DNA from: Prochlorococcus sp. AG-315-C08
GTDB lineage: Bacteria > Cyanobacteriota > Cyanobacteriia > PCC-6307 > Cyanobiaceae
Reading direction: 5' to 3'
Length of the DNA: 53,366 nt
Assembly (NCBI GenBank): GCA_003284185.1
Contig: QBWB01000002.1
Coordinates: 1-53,366, forward strand
Under the pieces are notes generated by a model, which ran no database searches, had not been told where the DNA came from, and saw only the letters and a list, made by a program, of their open reading frames with translations. Shown piece by piece: positions 44,222 to 52,561 of the stretch. How positions within the stretch are numbered: position 1 is the first letter of the stretch; every line of letters starts with the position of its first letter. The translations under genes were made by a program, and so were the position numbers.

Positions 44222-45216
44222 CTAACTACTCCTTTTAAAAAAAGATCGCCTATTAACTTATCAATAGGTGGATCACTTATTTCTAAATCAATAACGGAAA
44301 AATCGGATAGTAGTTTACTTACAACCTGAGTTAATTTAGTTCTAGAAACTAATAAACATACAAAGCGGTCATTTAATTCCTGTATCTCACCGTAATTAAC
44401 AAATTGATCAGGGGAGTAGGATTTTTTAAGCTCTACTCTAACTTCTTTTGAAGGTGCTAATGAATTAGCAAGTGAATCTAAATCTCCATCATAAAATAAG
44501 CTTCCATTATGAATGCAAATAACTCTTGGACATAATGCAGTTATGTCAGCCATATAATGACTTGTAAGTATAATCGTAGCCCCAGTTCGTTTATTATATT
44601 CTGCCAAGAAACTTCGGACCCTAGCTTGTGCATTAACATCTAATCCAAGAGTAGGTTCATCAAGAAAAAGAACCGATGGATGATGTAATAACGCAGCGAG
44701 AAGTTCAGACTTCATCCTTTGTCCGAGTGATAGCTTTCTAACTGGGCGTGTAAGTTCTTCTCCGAGTTCAAGCATATCCGCCAATTCATTTATTCTCTTT
44801 CTTGTAACTTCATCCGACAAACCATAAACCGCAGCATTTACATATAAGGAATCCATAGGAGGCAAATCCCAAATCAACTGTTGTTTTTGCCCCATTACCA
44901 AAGTAATTTTCTTTAGAAATGCGGTTTGCCTTCTTTGAGGTAAAAAACCACCAACATCAACAAACCCATTAGAAGGATGAATAAGACCGCACATCATTTT
45001 TAATAATGTAGTTTTACCTGCCCCATTAGCACCAAGAAATCCAACTATTTCTCCTGCAAATATATTAAAACTGATGTCTGTGACAGCAGGTACATTATAA
45101 GTTCTACGATTAAAAAAATGACTCAAAGTCCCTCTAAAACCCGGCTGCTTATCTGCCACTCGGTAGAATTTACTTAAATGATCAACACGGATCAATTCCC
45201 TAGGATTATCTTGCAA
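44218..45216 (-). CDS. ABC exporter ATPase subunit (NatA-like)
   Basis: A 332-residue ATPase with Walker A GANGAGKTT (62-70), Q-loop VMGQKQQLIWDLPP, signature LSLGQRMKSELLAALL (the LSxGQ form of NatA/DrrA types), Walker B VLFLDEPTLGLDV and a switch histidine in LTSHYM. The C-terminal 100 residues are a regulatory tail. It is the first gene of the three-gene ABC-2 operon. The exported substrate is unknown; relatives move lipids, polysaccharides or sodium. Confidence 0.93.
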   Translation of the reverse strand: MQDNPRELIRVDHLSKFYRVADKQPGFRGTLSHFFNRRTYNVPAVTDISFNIFAGEIVGFLGANGAGKTTLLKMMCGLIHPSNGFVDVGGFLPQRRQTAFLKKITLVMGQKQQLIWDLPPMDSLYVNAAVYGLSDEVTRKRINELADMLELGEELTRPVRKLSLGQRMKSELLAALLHHPSVLFLDEPTLGLDVNAQARVRSFLAEYNKRTGATIILTSHYMADITALCPRVICIHNGSLFYDGDLDSLANSLAPSKEVRVELKKSYSPDQFVNYGEIQELNDRFVCLLVSRTKLTQVVSKLLSDFSVIDLEISDPPIDKLIGDLFLKGVVR

Positions 45217-45309
45217 ATGAAAAAAAATAATTCCTTATTAAGATTAATCATTTCATAGATCAAAAGGGATAAAATATATATGAAGAAAAACTAAATCTAA
45301 TAAAAGAAA

Positions 45310-45714
45310 ATGGTTGATCAGAAATATTTAATTGCTATTGCACTTGCAGAACAAAACAATCAAAGGATTATGCCTATTGGTGGTAAAACTATACCTATAG
45401 GTATTTCTGGAAAAACATTCCCTCAAAACGAATCCGAAAAGATTATTTTAGATCTATTACTTAGATTATTTAAAAGAAGTAGTGAAGGTGGACTAAAAAT
45501 CCCAGAAAAAGATACAGGGCTATTCGTAGCAGAAATCAGCATTGATGATATGCAAAAAAATATACCAATAATCAAAGCAAACTGGATAAATAATGGAAAT
45601 ACGAATCAATTGTTAATTAGATTAACTAGTATTTGCAGTCAATTATGGAGTATAAATTACAAGAAATATGAAGGAATGGTTTTCACTCCCTTAAGCAAAG
45701 AGAGCTTATCTTGA
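45310..45714 (+). CDS. Conserved hypothetical protein (134 residues)
   Basis: A soluble mixed alpha/beta protein with a strand start (YLIAIALAEQNNQRIMPIGG), a Gly-rich loop (KTIPIGISGKTFPQ) and a helix with LDLLLRLFKRSSEG. The C-terminal half has WINNGNTNQLLIRLTSICSQ. No domain is recognised. It is divergent from the ABC operon and its stop region overlaps the end of a small opposite-strand gene by 9 bases. Confidence 0.65.
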   Translation: MVDQKYLIAIALAEQNNQRIMPIGGKTIPIGISGKTFPQNESEKIILDLLLRLFKRSSEGGLKIPEKDTGLFVAEISIDDMQKNIPIIKANWINNGNTNQLLIRLTSICSQLWSINYKKYEGMVFTPLSKESLS

Positions 45715-45834
45715 AATTTTAGACTGAGCCTTATCAGCTTTGCGAATGATTTTCTGAGCTTCATCTCTTGATACGCAAGTTTGAGCTTTTGTTTGCAATT
45801 TTATTAACTTTGCGTGTTGCTTCTCTAGATTCAT
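45706..45834 (-). CDS. 42-residue basic helical protein
   Basis: A short frame from ATG 45834: NLEKQHAKLIKLQTKAQTCV then SRDEAQKIIRKADKAQSKIS. It is highly charged, alanine- and lysine-rich, and strongly helix-forming, unlike random AT-rich translation. It overlaps the 3' end of the plus-strand gene by 9 bases, tail to tail. It may be a small coiled-coil or nucleic-acid-binding protein; no family is known to me. Confidence 0.6.
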   Translation of the reverse strand: MNLEKQHAKLIKLQTKAQTCVSRDEAQKIIRKADKAQSKISR

Positions 45835-45933
45835 CAGTCAAACAAAAGGAATAATGCTTAATTTTTTTTAATCTTAGCACAATTATATGTAATCTACAAT
45901 TAATAATTATGATAAAATAGATATTGGTACAAT

Positions 45934-46818
45934 CTAAAGATTGTTTTTATAAATATATCTATGTAATACTGAGATATCTAAGTCTGAATAACCTCTTTCC
46001 ATAAGCTCAGACTCCATTTCCTTGACTTTTGATGTTATAGGAAGATCAACATTAATAGATTTAGCTAAATCAATTGCTATGCATAAATCCTTATGATGTA
46101 ACCCTAATTTAAAACCTAATGGATGATCATTTTTCAATATTGAATTTGATCTATGTTCCAAAGGCCATGAATTAGCGGCTCCTAACTTTAATGAATTAAC
46201 TACAAGCTCCATCGGTAAATCAAGTAATTTTCCTAATGCAATCGATTCAGCGACAGCTGCATATGTTCCTGCTATTAGAATTTGATTTAATGCCTTAACT
46301 TTTTGACCATTACCGATGTTATCAAAATAGTTAATCGATTTACCAAGAACATTAAAAATATCCTCAAAAGAAGCGCAATCCTTTTTACTTGCACCAATAA
46401 ACAAAGAAAGATTACCTGTTTTAGCTCCTTCCGTACCACCTGAAACAGGACAATCAATGTAAAAAATCCTTTTTTTCTTTAATCTTTGATGTAAAGAGAT
46501 TGATTTAGCAGGACTTATTGTGGAAAAGTCAATCACAAAAGAATCAGCTTTAAGTTTTTTTGATAGTCCATTCTCTCCAAATAAAACCGACTCAACAGCA
46601 GCGTCATCAGTAACGCAGATCAAAAGTCCATCAAAGCCCATAACCGTTTCAGAGGGATTATAAGAATATCTGTTATTCTCATTATTAAAAGTTTTATCTC
46701 TATTATATAAATTCAAATCATACCCCCTATTAATCAACAGATCGGACATCGGCCTACCCAATGCCCCTAGTCCAATAAATGCAAGCTTTAATGTGGGTTT
46801 AATTCTATTCATGCTCAT
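45934..46818 (-). CDS. 3-hydroxyisobutyrate dehydrogenase-family (beta-hydroxyacid) reductase
   Basis: A 294-residue NAD(P)-dependent reductase. The Rossmann loop is FIGLGALGRPMSDLL (16-21), the substrate motif SCPVSGGTEGAKTGNLSLFI-like segment follows at about 120, and the catalytic lysine lies in GNGQKVKALNQIL. The C-terminal helical domain completes the fold. The group includes glyoxylate/succinic semialdehyde reductase and tartronate semialdehyde reductase, which make glycerate or glycolate; which one is not decidable here. If it acts on tartronate semialdehyde it would feed the glycerate kinase 12 kb away. Confidence 0.9.
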   Translation of the reverse strand: MSMNRIKPTLKLAFIGLGALGRPMSDLLINRGYDLNLYNRDKTFNNENNRYSYNPSETVMGFDGLLICVTDDAAVESVLFGENGLSKKLKADSFVIDFSTISPAKSISLHQRLKKKRIFYIDCPVSGGTEGAKTGNLSLFIGASKKDCASFEDIFNVLGKSINYFDNIGNGQKVKALNQILIAGTYAAVAESIALGKLLDLPMELVVNSLKLGAANSWPLEHRSNSILKNDHPLGFKLGLHHKDLCIAIDLAKSINVDLPITSKVKEMESELMERGYSDLDISVLHRYIYKNNL

Positions 46819-46929
46819 AATTAAAGACTAAAAGGCAAAAAATAATTTATCTTTGTAATAGAAAATTGAATAAGTTACCAAAAAAAGAAACAGTGGTGCG
46901 ATAATAAGCAAGAAGTTGCATGTAAAAAA

Positions 46930-47148
46930 GTGGCAGTTGATTTAACAGATTCTAAGAATGCTACACATCATTGGTATCCATTCTTGAAGTATCAAGAAGA
47001 ATGCGCTGCAGCAGGAAAAGAAGCAACAGTAAATGATTGGATGAGAACTACTGGCAAGTTACAAGATAGGATTGATTTTGAAGACGCCAAGAAAGCTGCA
47101 GAGGCTGAACAAGCAAAGCCTAAAGCACCAGCAAAGACAGAAGAATAA
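46930..47148 (+). CDS. Small conserved hypothetical protein
   Basis: A 72-residue soluble protein starting at a GTG (46930). The middle has conserved-looking residues HHWYPFLKYQEECAAAGKEA and VNDWMRTTGKLQDRIDF; the C-terminal 20 residues are an Ala/Lys/Pro-rich tail (EAEQAKPKAPAKTEE). The base composition is clearly less AT-rich than the spacers, supporting strong expression. The family seems restricted to marine picocyanobacteria; function is unknown. Confidence 0.75.
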   Translation: MAVDLTDSKNATHHWYPFLKYQEECAAAGKEATVNDWMRTTGKLQDRIDFEDAKKAAEAEQAKPKAPAKTEE

Positions 47149-47399
47149 AACATAATTAGATAATTCTTCTAATAAAAAATAAATAATTTATATATAATTA
47201 AATATAAATAGTATTATATTTTATTTTTATTTTACTATATAAAAATTTTCTACTGCAAATAAAATTAGAGGCATTAAAATCTATCAAATATTTGCCTGAT
47301 AGAACTTATTTTACTAATATAAGATACTAAAAATGACCTAGGAAAATTCAGCATAAAATTCATTGCTGAAATCTTATGTTGTTCTCATAAAAAAGTTAA

Positions 47400-47735
47400 A
47401 TGGCAGAAACTAAAATTTTAAATGTCCTTCTAGCTCCCAAAGGCCAATTAAGTGGCCATGGACAATTAAGAGAATCAATGAGTGAACGGCGAACACGTAT
47501 GGGTGATGATTATCCAATGTGGTATTTGAATTCAACTCTGGTACAACAATTCAAAGTCTCCGAAATTGAAGGTATGGAAGCAGTGATCGCAGAAGACAAA
47601 TCTACAATTGCCTGGTTGAGTCTTAGATTTGGTGGTGAAAGATTCACTAAATCTTTTGACCCTGAGGAATTATGGGAAAAAGCAAATGTTCTCCCTGAGC
47701 CAGCAGAAAAAATAGATATAAGTTTCAAGGAATGA
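47400..47735 (+). CDS. Conserved hypothetical protein upstream of ferredoxin
   Basis: A 111-residue soluble protein: NVLLAPKGQLSGHGQLRESM, SERRTRMGDDYPMWYLNSTL, then IAWLSLRFGGERFTKSFDP. The rich set of Trp, Tyr and Gly residues suggests a conserved fold. It lies 25-43 bases upstream of the ferredoxin gene on the same strand, so the two may be co-transcribed and functionally linked. I do not recognise a family. It follows a 251-base AT-rich gap in which I see no gene. Confidence 0.75.
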   Translation: MAETKILNVLLAPKGQLSGHGQLRESMSERRTRMGDDYPMWYLNSTLVQQFKVSEIEGMEAVIAEDKSTIAWLSLRFGGERFTKSFDPEELWEKANVLPEPAEKIDISFKE

Positions 47736-47778
47736 TTTTTATTGCTCAAAGTACTTTCAATTGAGACATGGAGAAAAA

Positions 47779-48165
47779 ATGAAACCCAGTTACAAGATCA
47801 CAATCCATCATCGACAAGAAGGTAAGACCTACACTTTCGATGTTCCAGAGGGTGAGTATATTTTAAGAAATTTCGAATCAAAAGATGAAAACGGACAAAT
47901 CATTGGAGATAGACTTCCATTTTCATGTAGAAATGGATGCTGTTCAGAATGTGCTGTAAAAATAATTTCAGGCGATATGGATCAACAAGCCTGTATTGGT
48001 TTATCTAAAGAAATGAGAGATAAAGGCTTTGGTTTATTATGTGTCTCAAAAGCTACTGGTCCTTTGGTTTGCGAAACACAAGATGAAGATGAAGTCTACA
48101 ACGCACAATTTGGAAAATATTTTAAACGTATTGAAACTAAGGCCGGTAATCCTTTTGATATATGA
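47779..48165 (+). CDS. Plant-type [2Fe-2S] ferredoxin with C-terminal extension
   Basis: A 128-residue electron carrier. The cluster cysteines C50, C55, C58 and C88 have the exact CxxxxCxxC...C plant-type spacing (SCRNGCCSECAV then LLCVS), with an extra cysteine at 54. After the core the protein continues about 30 residues (CETQDEDEVYNAQFGKYF and beyond), like the FdC-type divergent ferredoxins. The ATG at 47779 is chosen over a TTG at 47761. It converges with acsF 27 bases away; AcsF needs electrons, so it could be its donor, though this is only positional inference. Confidence 0.88.
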   Translation: MKPSYKITIHHRQEGKTYTFDVPEGEYILRNFESKDENGQIIGDRLPFSCRNGCCSECAVKIISGDMDQQACIGLSKEMRDKGFGLLCVSKATGPLVCETQDEDEVYNAQFGKYFKRIETKAGNPFDI

Positions 48166-48192
48166 ATTAAGATAAGGTTGATATATTATTAT

Positions 48193-49296
48193 TTATTTGT
48201 CTGTCCAATAATTTAATATATCTTGACCATTAAAATTAACATCTTTATCATATCTAACAGCATTTGTCTCTTCCATTGGTAGTGCAAATTGCTTAAAGAT
48301 TAAAGTAGCAAATTCAACAAATTTCAATGATTTTTTTAAACCTTTAGCTCCCACAAAAGCTCTGAAAGATTCGATAATTTTATTTCTCAAATCCCAAAAC
48401 TTACTATCCTCAAGATTAAAAACCCATGGGAAAGCATTTTTAGATGTGTGATTTGTTCTTTTAATAACTTCCTCATCAAATTCCTTAGGATCTATACCAA
48501 GCAATTCATAAAATTCTCCTCTTTCGCAAACCGTCAATGTGTGAGTAAGAAAAACACTCCACAAGAAGAAACGACTCAATAGCTTGCCCCTAAAACCTTT
48601 AGTAATTCCTGGCCAGCATCTCATCATGACAGTGAAACAATCCCCATGTCTATTTTCGTCTTGACACCATGGTTCAAAGAAATCAAAGAGAGGTGCAAAA
48701 GCTTGATCAGGATTGGCCTTAAGGTGTCTATCCATCAAGATATATCTCCAATAGCCAATTTTCTCTGATAAATATACAGAGTAAATAACCCAACTTATGG
48801 GGAACCAAGTAGCTGCTCTTTTTCCACCTAAATGAGGGAGATCAACCTCAATTCCCTCTGCAACTAGTGCTCTACTTAGAAAGCCTGCATGCCTAGCTTC
48901 ATCTCTTGCTAAAAACTGAAATAGTTTACCAAGATCCCTATTTCCTTCTTTCTTTAGTCGATTAGAGATTTCCTTAAATAGTAAAAACCCAGAAAACTCT
49001 GATATGACAGATCTAACTAAATAACTCTCATATACTTCTTTTGACTGCTGAGGTAACTCTTGCAATCTATCTAAACTTGCTTTTCTATCAAAGTGGGTAC
49101 AATTATAATCTGCTTTCATTTCTGAAAGCATTGCTTCAAACTCCTCACGAGCATCAGATAGTTCAGTCTTTGCAGCTTTCTTAAATTCAGTTACGTAAAA
49201 GCGAGGTGTTAAAAGGTTTTCATCTAAATGTGGCGGCAACTCATTTGTTCCGCGTGTATCAACTCTTAATTTTGGTGAAGAAGCTGTTGCGGTCAT
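48193..49296 (-). CDS. acsF: Mg-protoporphyrin IX monomethyl ester oxidative cyclase, aerobic
   Basis: AcsF forms the fifth ring of chlorophyll using O2, at the thylakoid/plasma membrane surface. The 367-residue diiron protein has the two carboxylate-histidine motifs FLARDEARHAGFL (E133/H136) and CQDENRHGDC (E214/H217), plus the family stretches PRFYVTEFKKAAKTELSDAR and KNAFPWVFNLEDSKFWDLR. Length is typical. It is convergent with the ferredoxin gene. Confidence 0.97.
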   Translation of the reverse strand: MTATASSPKLRVDTRGTNELPPHLDENLLTPRFYVTEFKKAAKTELSDAREEFEAMLSEMKADYNCTHFDRKASLDRLQELPQQSKEVYESYLVRSVISEFSGFLLFKEISNRLKKEGNRDLGKLFQFLARDEARHAGFLSRALVAEGIEVDLPHLGGKRAATWFPISWVIYSVYLSEKIGYWRYILMDRHLKANPDQAFAPLFDFFEPWCQDENRHGDCFTVMMRCWPGITKGFRGKLLSRFFLWSVFLTHTLTVCERGEFYELLGIDPKEFDEEVIKRTNHTSKNAFPWVFNLEDSKFWDLRNKIIESFRAFVGAKGLKKSLKFVEFATLIFKQFALPMEETNAVRYDKDVNFNGQDILNYWTDK

Positions 49297-49692
49297 ACCT
49301 ATTTATCAAGCAAGAATATAATTATATGACTTGATTTGGAAAAAAGGTGATTTTCTACTCAGGTAGTAATAGACCTTTGTGAAAGAAAAGCAAAAGAGTC
49401 AATATTGAAAATTGAAGAAGACAAGGAATATTTATGAAAAGCTAAAGTAAAGAACATAAGACAATGAAAAAACAAAGAGGTTAGAACAACGAAGTAATTT
49501 GATCGTAAGTAGTAAAAAACACATAGAAGTAGAAATATAATGAATATATATTTGAGCAATTAATTACATAATAAAAAAATGATTCAATATAAATCAGTTG
49601 AAATAGGCTCCAACTAACGGATTATTAAAGAATTAAAAGGGAGAAGGAAAGGGTAGCCATCCATGCAAGAATCTTAAAAAAAAGATAAAGAT
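49297..49692. other. Long AT-rich spacer without a convincing gene
   Basis: This 396-base gap separates the acsF start from the DUF1330 gene. A 66-codon minus-strand frame (49359-49559) is hydrophobic but Phe/Leu/Ser-rich in the way random AT-rich DNA translates, so I leave it out. The acsF promoter must lie near 49297-49400. The purine-rich AAAGGGAGAAGGAAAGGG stretch near 49637-49655 lies upstream of the next gene. I see no tRNA, palindrome or known small RNA. Confidence 0.5.
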
Positions 49693-49980
49693 ATGGCAAA
49701 AGGTTATTGGCTAAAGCAAGCCAAAATCGAAAGCACAGCTCAGTTCATTGAGTACGTTAAGACTGTTGTACCTTGGCTCAGATCAGTTGGAGGAACAATA
49801 ATTGCAAAAGACGTAAATCAAAATTCAGATTTAAACGAATGGGACGGTGGTCAATTAGGGGTTGTCGTGGAATTCGAATCGAAAGCTGCAGCTCAAAAAG
49901 CTTTCAACTCATCTGAATTCCAAGAATATATAAAATTCAGTGGAATAGATCAAAAGCTGAGTCTATCAATTATTGGCTAA
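49693..49980 (+). CDS. DUF1330-family protein
   Basis: A 95-residue ferredoxin-like-fold dimer protein: KGYWLKQAKIESTAQFIEYV opens as in DUF1330, followed by VPWLRSVGGTIIAKDVNQNS and VVVEFESKAAAQKAFNSSEF, the strand-helix repeat of the dimeric alpha/beta barrel superfamily. Members are small cytoplasmic proteins of unknown or oxygenase-like role. It is followed 50 bases later by the PetP-like gene. Confidence 0.85.
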   Translation: MAKGYWLKQAKIESTAQFIEYVKTVVPWLRSVGGTIIAKDVNQNSDLNEWDGGQLGVVVEFESKAAAQKAFNSSEFQEYIKFSGIDQKLSLSIIG

Positions 49981-50030
49981 ATGAAAGGAAATAGACATCT
50001 CAATGCAAAAATAAACTCTAAAATGAATAT

Positions 50031-50258
50031 ATGATTAAAAATTCATCAAAACTTCAAAAAGGACAAACTCTTAAAGTTGAAATAACAGAGGTAGAAGACC
50101 GATTATCCAAAAATGTTATTAGACAAATTCAAGAAGACCCAATAGTTGAACTGGTTGGATACAAAATGGTCGATGGAAATCAATTTGGACTAGCAGTAAA
50201 ACTAAAGAATGGAGAAGTAAACTGGTTTTTCGAAAACGAACTATCAGAAGTAATGTAA
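50031..50258 (+). CDS. DUF2862 / PetP-like protein
   Basis: A 75-residue SH3-like protein: LQKGQTLKVEITEVEDRLSK, then VELVGYKMVDGNQFGLAVKL and NWFFENELSEVM. This is the DUF2862 family that includes PetP of the cytochrome b6f complex. It is full length for the family. A longer, diverged copy is at 38828-39217. Whether either is the functional b6f subunit cannot be told here. Confidence 0.8.
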   Translation: MIKNSSKLQKGQTLKVEITEVEDRLSKNVIRQIQEDPIVELVGYKMVDGNQFGLAVKLKNGEVNWFFENELSEVM

Positions 50259-50369
50259 TTTATACCTATTGATTCTCATAAAAGAACTATTGCTATATAT
50301 AAACAAACAGGAATTATTTAATCTCAAATGAATATCTAAAGTAGATTAAGAAAGAATATACATTTTATT

Positions 50370-50480
50370 ATGCCTTATAACCAAACAACAGTTGTAATTG
50401 GTGGACTAATGCATATACCACTAATAATAATGTTTTTTAGATTTGTAGAAAGCAGAAGACTTGCGGCAGCTAAAGGATAA
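50370..50480 (+). CDS. 36-residue single-helix membrane protein
   Basis: A short frame from ATG 50370: MPYNQTTVVIGGLMHIPL then IIMFFRFVESRRLAAAKG. It has one membrane helix (about 7-25) and a basic, alanine-rich end obeying the positive-inside rule. The ordered polar-helix-basic layout favours a real micro-protein, and its GC content is above that of the spacers. No family is recognised. Confidence 0.5.
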   Translation: MPYNQTTVVIGGLMHIPLIIMFFRFVESRRLAAAKG

Positions 50481-50639
50481 TTTTCTCTTCCAACAAAAAA
50501 AGTAACTTAAAATAAAAATAATCATTATGATAATTTTCAAAGAATTAATCATTTAAAATCAAAAAAGAGCATAGCTAATTAATAAACGACAATATATTTA
50601 AATACTACTAAAATAAATATACGCGCTATTCAACAAGAG

Positions 50640-51254
50640 ATGCATCTAGTAATAATATCAGGTCCATCTGGCTCTGGCAAAAGTATTCTAGCGAATAAAC
50701 TTTTAAATGAATTTAAAAATATAAGTATAATTAAAACAGACTCATACTACAGAGACAATTTACTTATCAAACTGTTGTCATTATTTTTTAATGATATTTA
50801 CGATAGAATTATAAGTATAAAGAAAAAAAAATTAATCGATACATTGACATCAATAATTAACAAAGAAAAAAATATCTTTACTTACAATTATAATTTTAAA
50901 ACAAAAAAATCATCAATTAGGAGAATTTTTATAAAAGAAGAAAATAAAAAAAAGATTGTTATATTAGAAGGGATTTTCGCTCATAGATTAATCAATCATT
51001 TTAAAAATAATATATTCATGAAAATACTTTGTATTGAGAAGAAAGAACTATGTTATGAAAGAAGACTCAAGCGAGATAGAATTCAGAGAGGTAGAAAAAA
51101 AAAAGAAGTAGAAGAAAGATTTATAAGATCATGGGATATTTTCCATAACCAATCATATGATTTCAAAGAAGACAATCAAGTTATAGTCTTCGATACAAAA
51201 GATGAAAAACAATATTCAAAAATTGTTTATAAACTTAAAATTTTAAATTCTTAA
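50640..51254 (+). CDS. P-loop kinase, uridine kinase-like
   Basis: A 204-residue kinase-fold protein: Walker A GPSGSGKS (8-15), then IIKTDSYYRDN (D34) as in uridine kinase/PRK, the Walker B-like strand KKIVILEGIFAH, and a lid region RRLKRDRIQRGRKKKEVEER. The order matches the uridine kinase/phosphoribulokinase family. It is extremely lysine- and isoleucine-rich, even for this genome. The usual nucleoside-binding residues are not obvious, so the substrate is open. A good terminator follows directly. Confidence 0.8.
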   Translation: MHLVIISGPSGSGKSILANKLLNEFKNISIIKTDSYYRDNLLIKLLSLFFNDIYDRIISIKKKKLIDTLTSIINKEKNIFTYNYNFKTKKSSIRRIFIKEENKKKIVILEGIFAHRLINHFKNNIFMKILCIEKKELCYERRLKRDRIQRGRKKKEVEERFIRSWDIFHNQSYDFKEDNQVIVFDTKDEKQYSKIVYKLKILNS

Positions 51255-51260
51255 AAATAA

Positions 51261-51301
51261 AAAACGTGAAAAAGTGAAACATGTACACTTCTCCACGTTT
51301 T
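51261..51301. terminator. Bidirectional hairpin terminator
   Basis: The sequence pairs AAAACGTG (51261-51268) with CACGTTTT (51294-51301), then after a 3x3 internal loop AAGTG (51272-51276) with CACTT (51286-51290), leaving a 9-base loop. T-runs flank the stem on both strands. It lies between the convergent kinase gene (ends 51254) and the minus-strand membrane gene (ends 51322), so it can stop transcripts from both sides. Confidence 0.8.
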
Positions 51302-51321
51302 GATTAGTTTGTTATCTCAAA

Positions 51322-51546
51322 TCATTTATTAGCACTATTTGGATCATTAAATCCATCGTAATTAGGACCAACGACGACAGCCATAATGCCAAATAGAGCC
51401 ATAAAAGCGATACCTAGTATTGGTGCAGTAGGAGCTGGTGTGCTTAGTAGTCCAGCGAAAGTAAAAGGAATCATGGCCATATAAAAGATGGAATAGTAAT
51501 ACCAGTCATTAGGAAAGATATCTATTGAAATTTTAGTTTGTAACAT
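51322..51546 (-). CDS. Two-helix membrane protein
   Basis: A protein of 74 residues if the ATG at 51546 (MLQTKISIDIFPND) is used, or 108 if the upstream ATG at 51648 is used. The conserved-looking part is WYYYSIFYMAMIPFTFAGLL, STPAPTAPILGIAFMALFG and VVVGPNYDGFNDPNSANK: two membrane helices joined by a Pro-rich turn with a polar Asn/Asp tail. The first 34 residues of the longer form look less ordered, so the shorter start is preferred. Function is unknown. Confidence 0.65.
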   Translation of the reverse strand: MLQTKISIDIFPNDWYYYSIFYMAMIPFTFAGLLSTPAPTAPILGIAFMALFGIMAVVVGPNYDGFNDPNSANK

Positions 51547-51805
51547 TTGATTCTCTACAAATGAAGCTATAACAGGGGTCTTAATATGAAACATGAAGAC
51601 AATTACATTAAAAGCAAAAGAGTATTCACAGAAAAAATCCCATTTCATCCAAATACGAAATTGATGTCACCTAATAATCCTTAGTGAGAAATGGCTGAAA
51701 AATACAGTCCAGTTCAAAACCTATTTTGAATTTGCATTAACGAACTAAAACATAACTTGGAAAAGAGCATAATAAAGTTAATGTCTAAAAAGAAAGAAAC
51801 TATAA

Positions 51806-52207
51806 ATGAACAAACTCATAAGGCCCATTACCCCTGTTGCAGAGTTTGAGAAGGCTTGTATTAAGGCAAATTTAAATGAGAAAGAACAAAGAATAATTGA
51901 TCATATAAGATTCACAGGTGTTTTTACACAACCATCTCTGACGAAAGAGTTAGGACTAGAATCAAAGCCTCCTTTATTATCATTCTTGTGTATTATCTGT
52001 CGAAAAATAGGCGCAAATATGCCAGATCATTTTGATAAAGTTAGAGAATGGTCAATGCATATAAACGAGCATAAAGTAAAATGGGATGGCGAACTAATTT
52101 GTAGTCTGGCATGGAATAAAGATGGAGAAAGGCTAACACCAGAGGCAGGTACAACATTATTTCATACATTTGTAGTACATAAAGAATTATTTCAAGGATT
52201 AGAATGA
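51806..52207 (+). CDS. Hypothetical protein with possible helix-turn-helix
   Basis: A 133-residue soluble protein. Residues about 22-55 (NLNEKEQRIIDHIRFTGVFT then QPSLTKELGLES) resemble a winged-helix/HTH unit, followed by LLSFLCIICRKIGANMPDHF and a Trp-rich C-terminal half (REWSMHINEHKVKWDGELIC, SLAWNKDGERLTPEA). It could bind DNA, but the HTH is judged by eye. It stands alone with weak neighbours. No family is recognised. Confidence 0.65.
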   Translation: MNKLIRPITPVAEFEKACIKANLNEKEQRIIDHIRFTGVFTQPSLTKELGLESKPPLLSFLCIICRKIGANMPDHFDKVREWSMHINEHKVKWDGELICSLAWNKDGERLTPEAGTTLFHTFVVHKELFQGLE

Positions 52208-52321
52208 TTGTCATGTTCAAAATATTTATTTCAGGCTAAATAGTAATAAAATCTATGAAAGAATTAGCAAATTATTTGAAATCATATTACTGTTATAATC
52301 AATCATTAAATATATACAAAA

Positions 52322-52492
52322 CTATAAACTATCAAGATCTATTGATTTAGCTATTGATCTCAATAATTCAGCGATTTCATTATCTGAACAAGAAGTCTCA
52401 ATCTTTAACTCAGAGCATAAATCCCTTATGGCCACATTAGTTGACCACCAAATGCCAGAAGTTTGGGTATCATCAAATTCAAAATTAGACAT
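52322..52492 (-). CDS. 56-residue acidic hypothetical protein
   Basis: A short frame from ATG 52492: SNFEFDDTQTSGIWWSTNVA, then IRDLCSELKIETSCSDNEIA and ELLRSIAKSIDLDSL. It is acidic, soluble and helical at its C-terminus, with a WW pair, a composition unlike chance translation of AT-rich DNA. It is not overlapped by any other gene. Unknown family. Confidence 0.6.
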   Translation of the reverse strand: MSNFEFDDTQTSGIWWSTNVAIRDLCSELKIETSCSDNEIAELLRSIAKSIDLDSL

Positions 52493-52561
52493 CAATAAAG
52501 CAGTTAGTATATTTAATAAAAATTTATTATGATTTTTCAGAAAATAATTAAATAATAATGA

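Noticed and set aside
47149-47399. Possible gene or small RNA in the 251-base AT-rich gap
   Set aside because: No frame with sensible composition and no stable hairpin seen; probably only promoter sequence for the next gene.
49359-49559. Minus-strand 66-codon hydrophobic frame in the acsF upstream spacer
   Set aside because: Phe/Leu/Ser-rich without a clear helix-loop layout; typical of random AT-rich translation and no ribosome-binding site.
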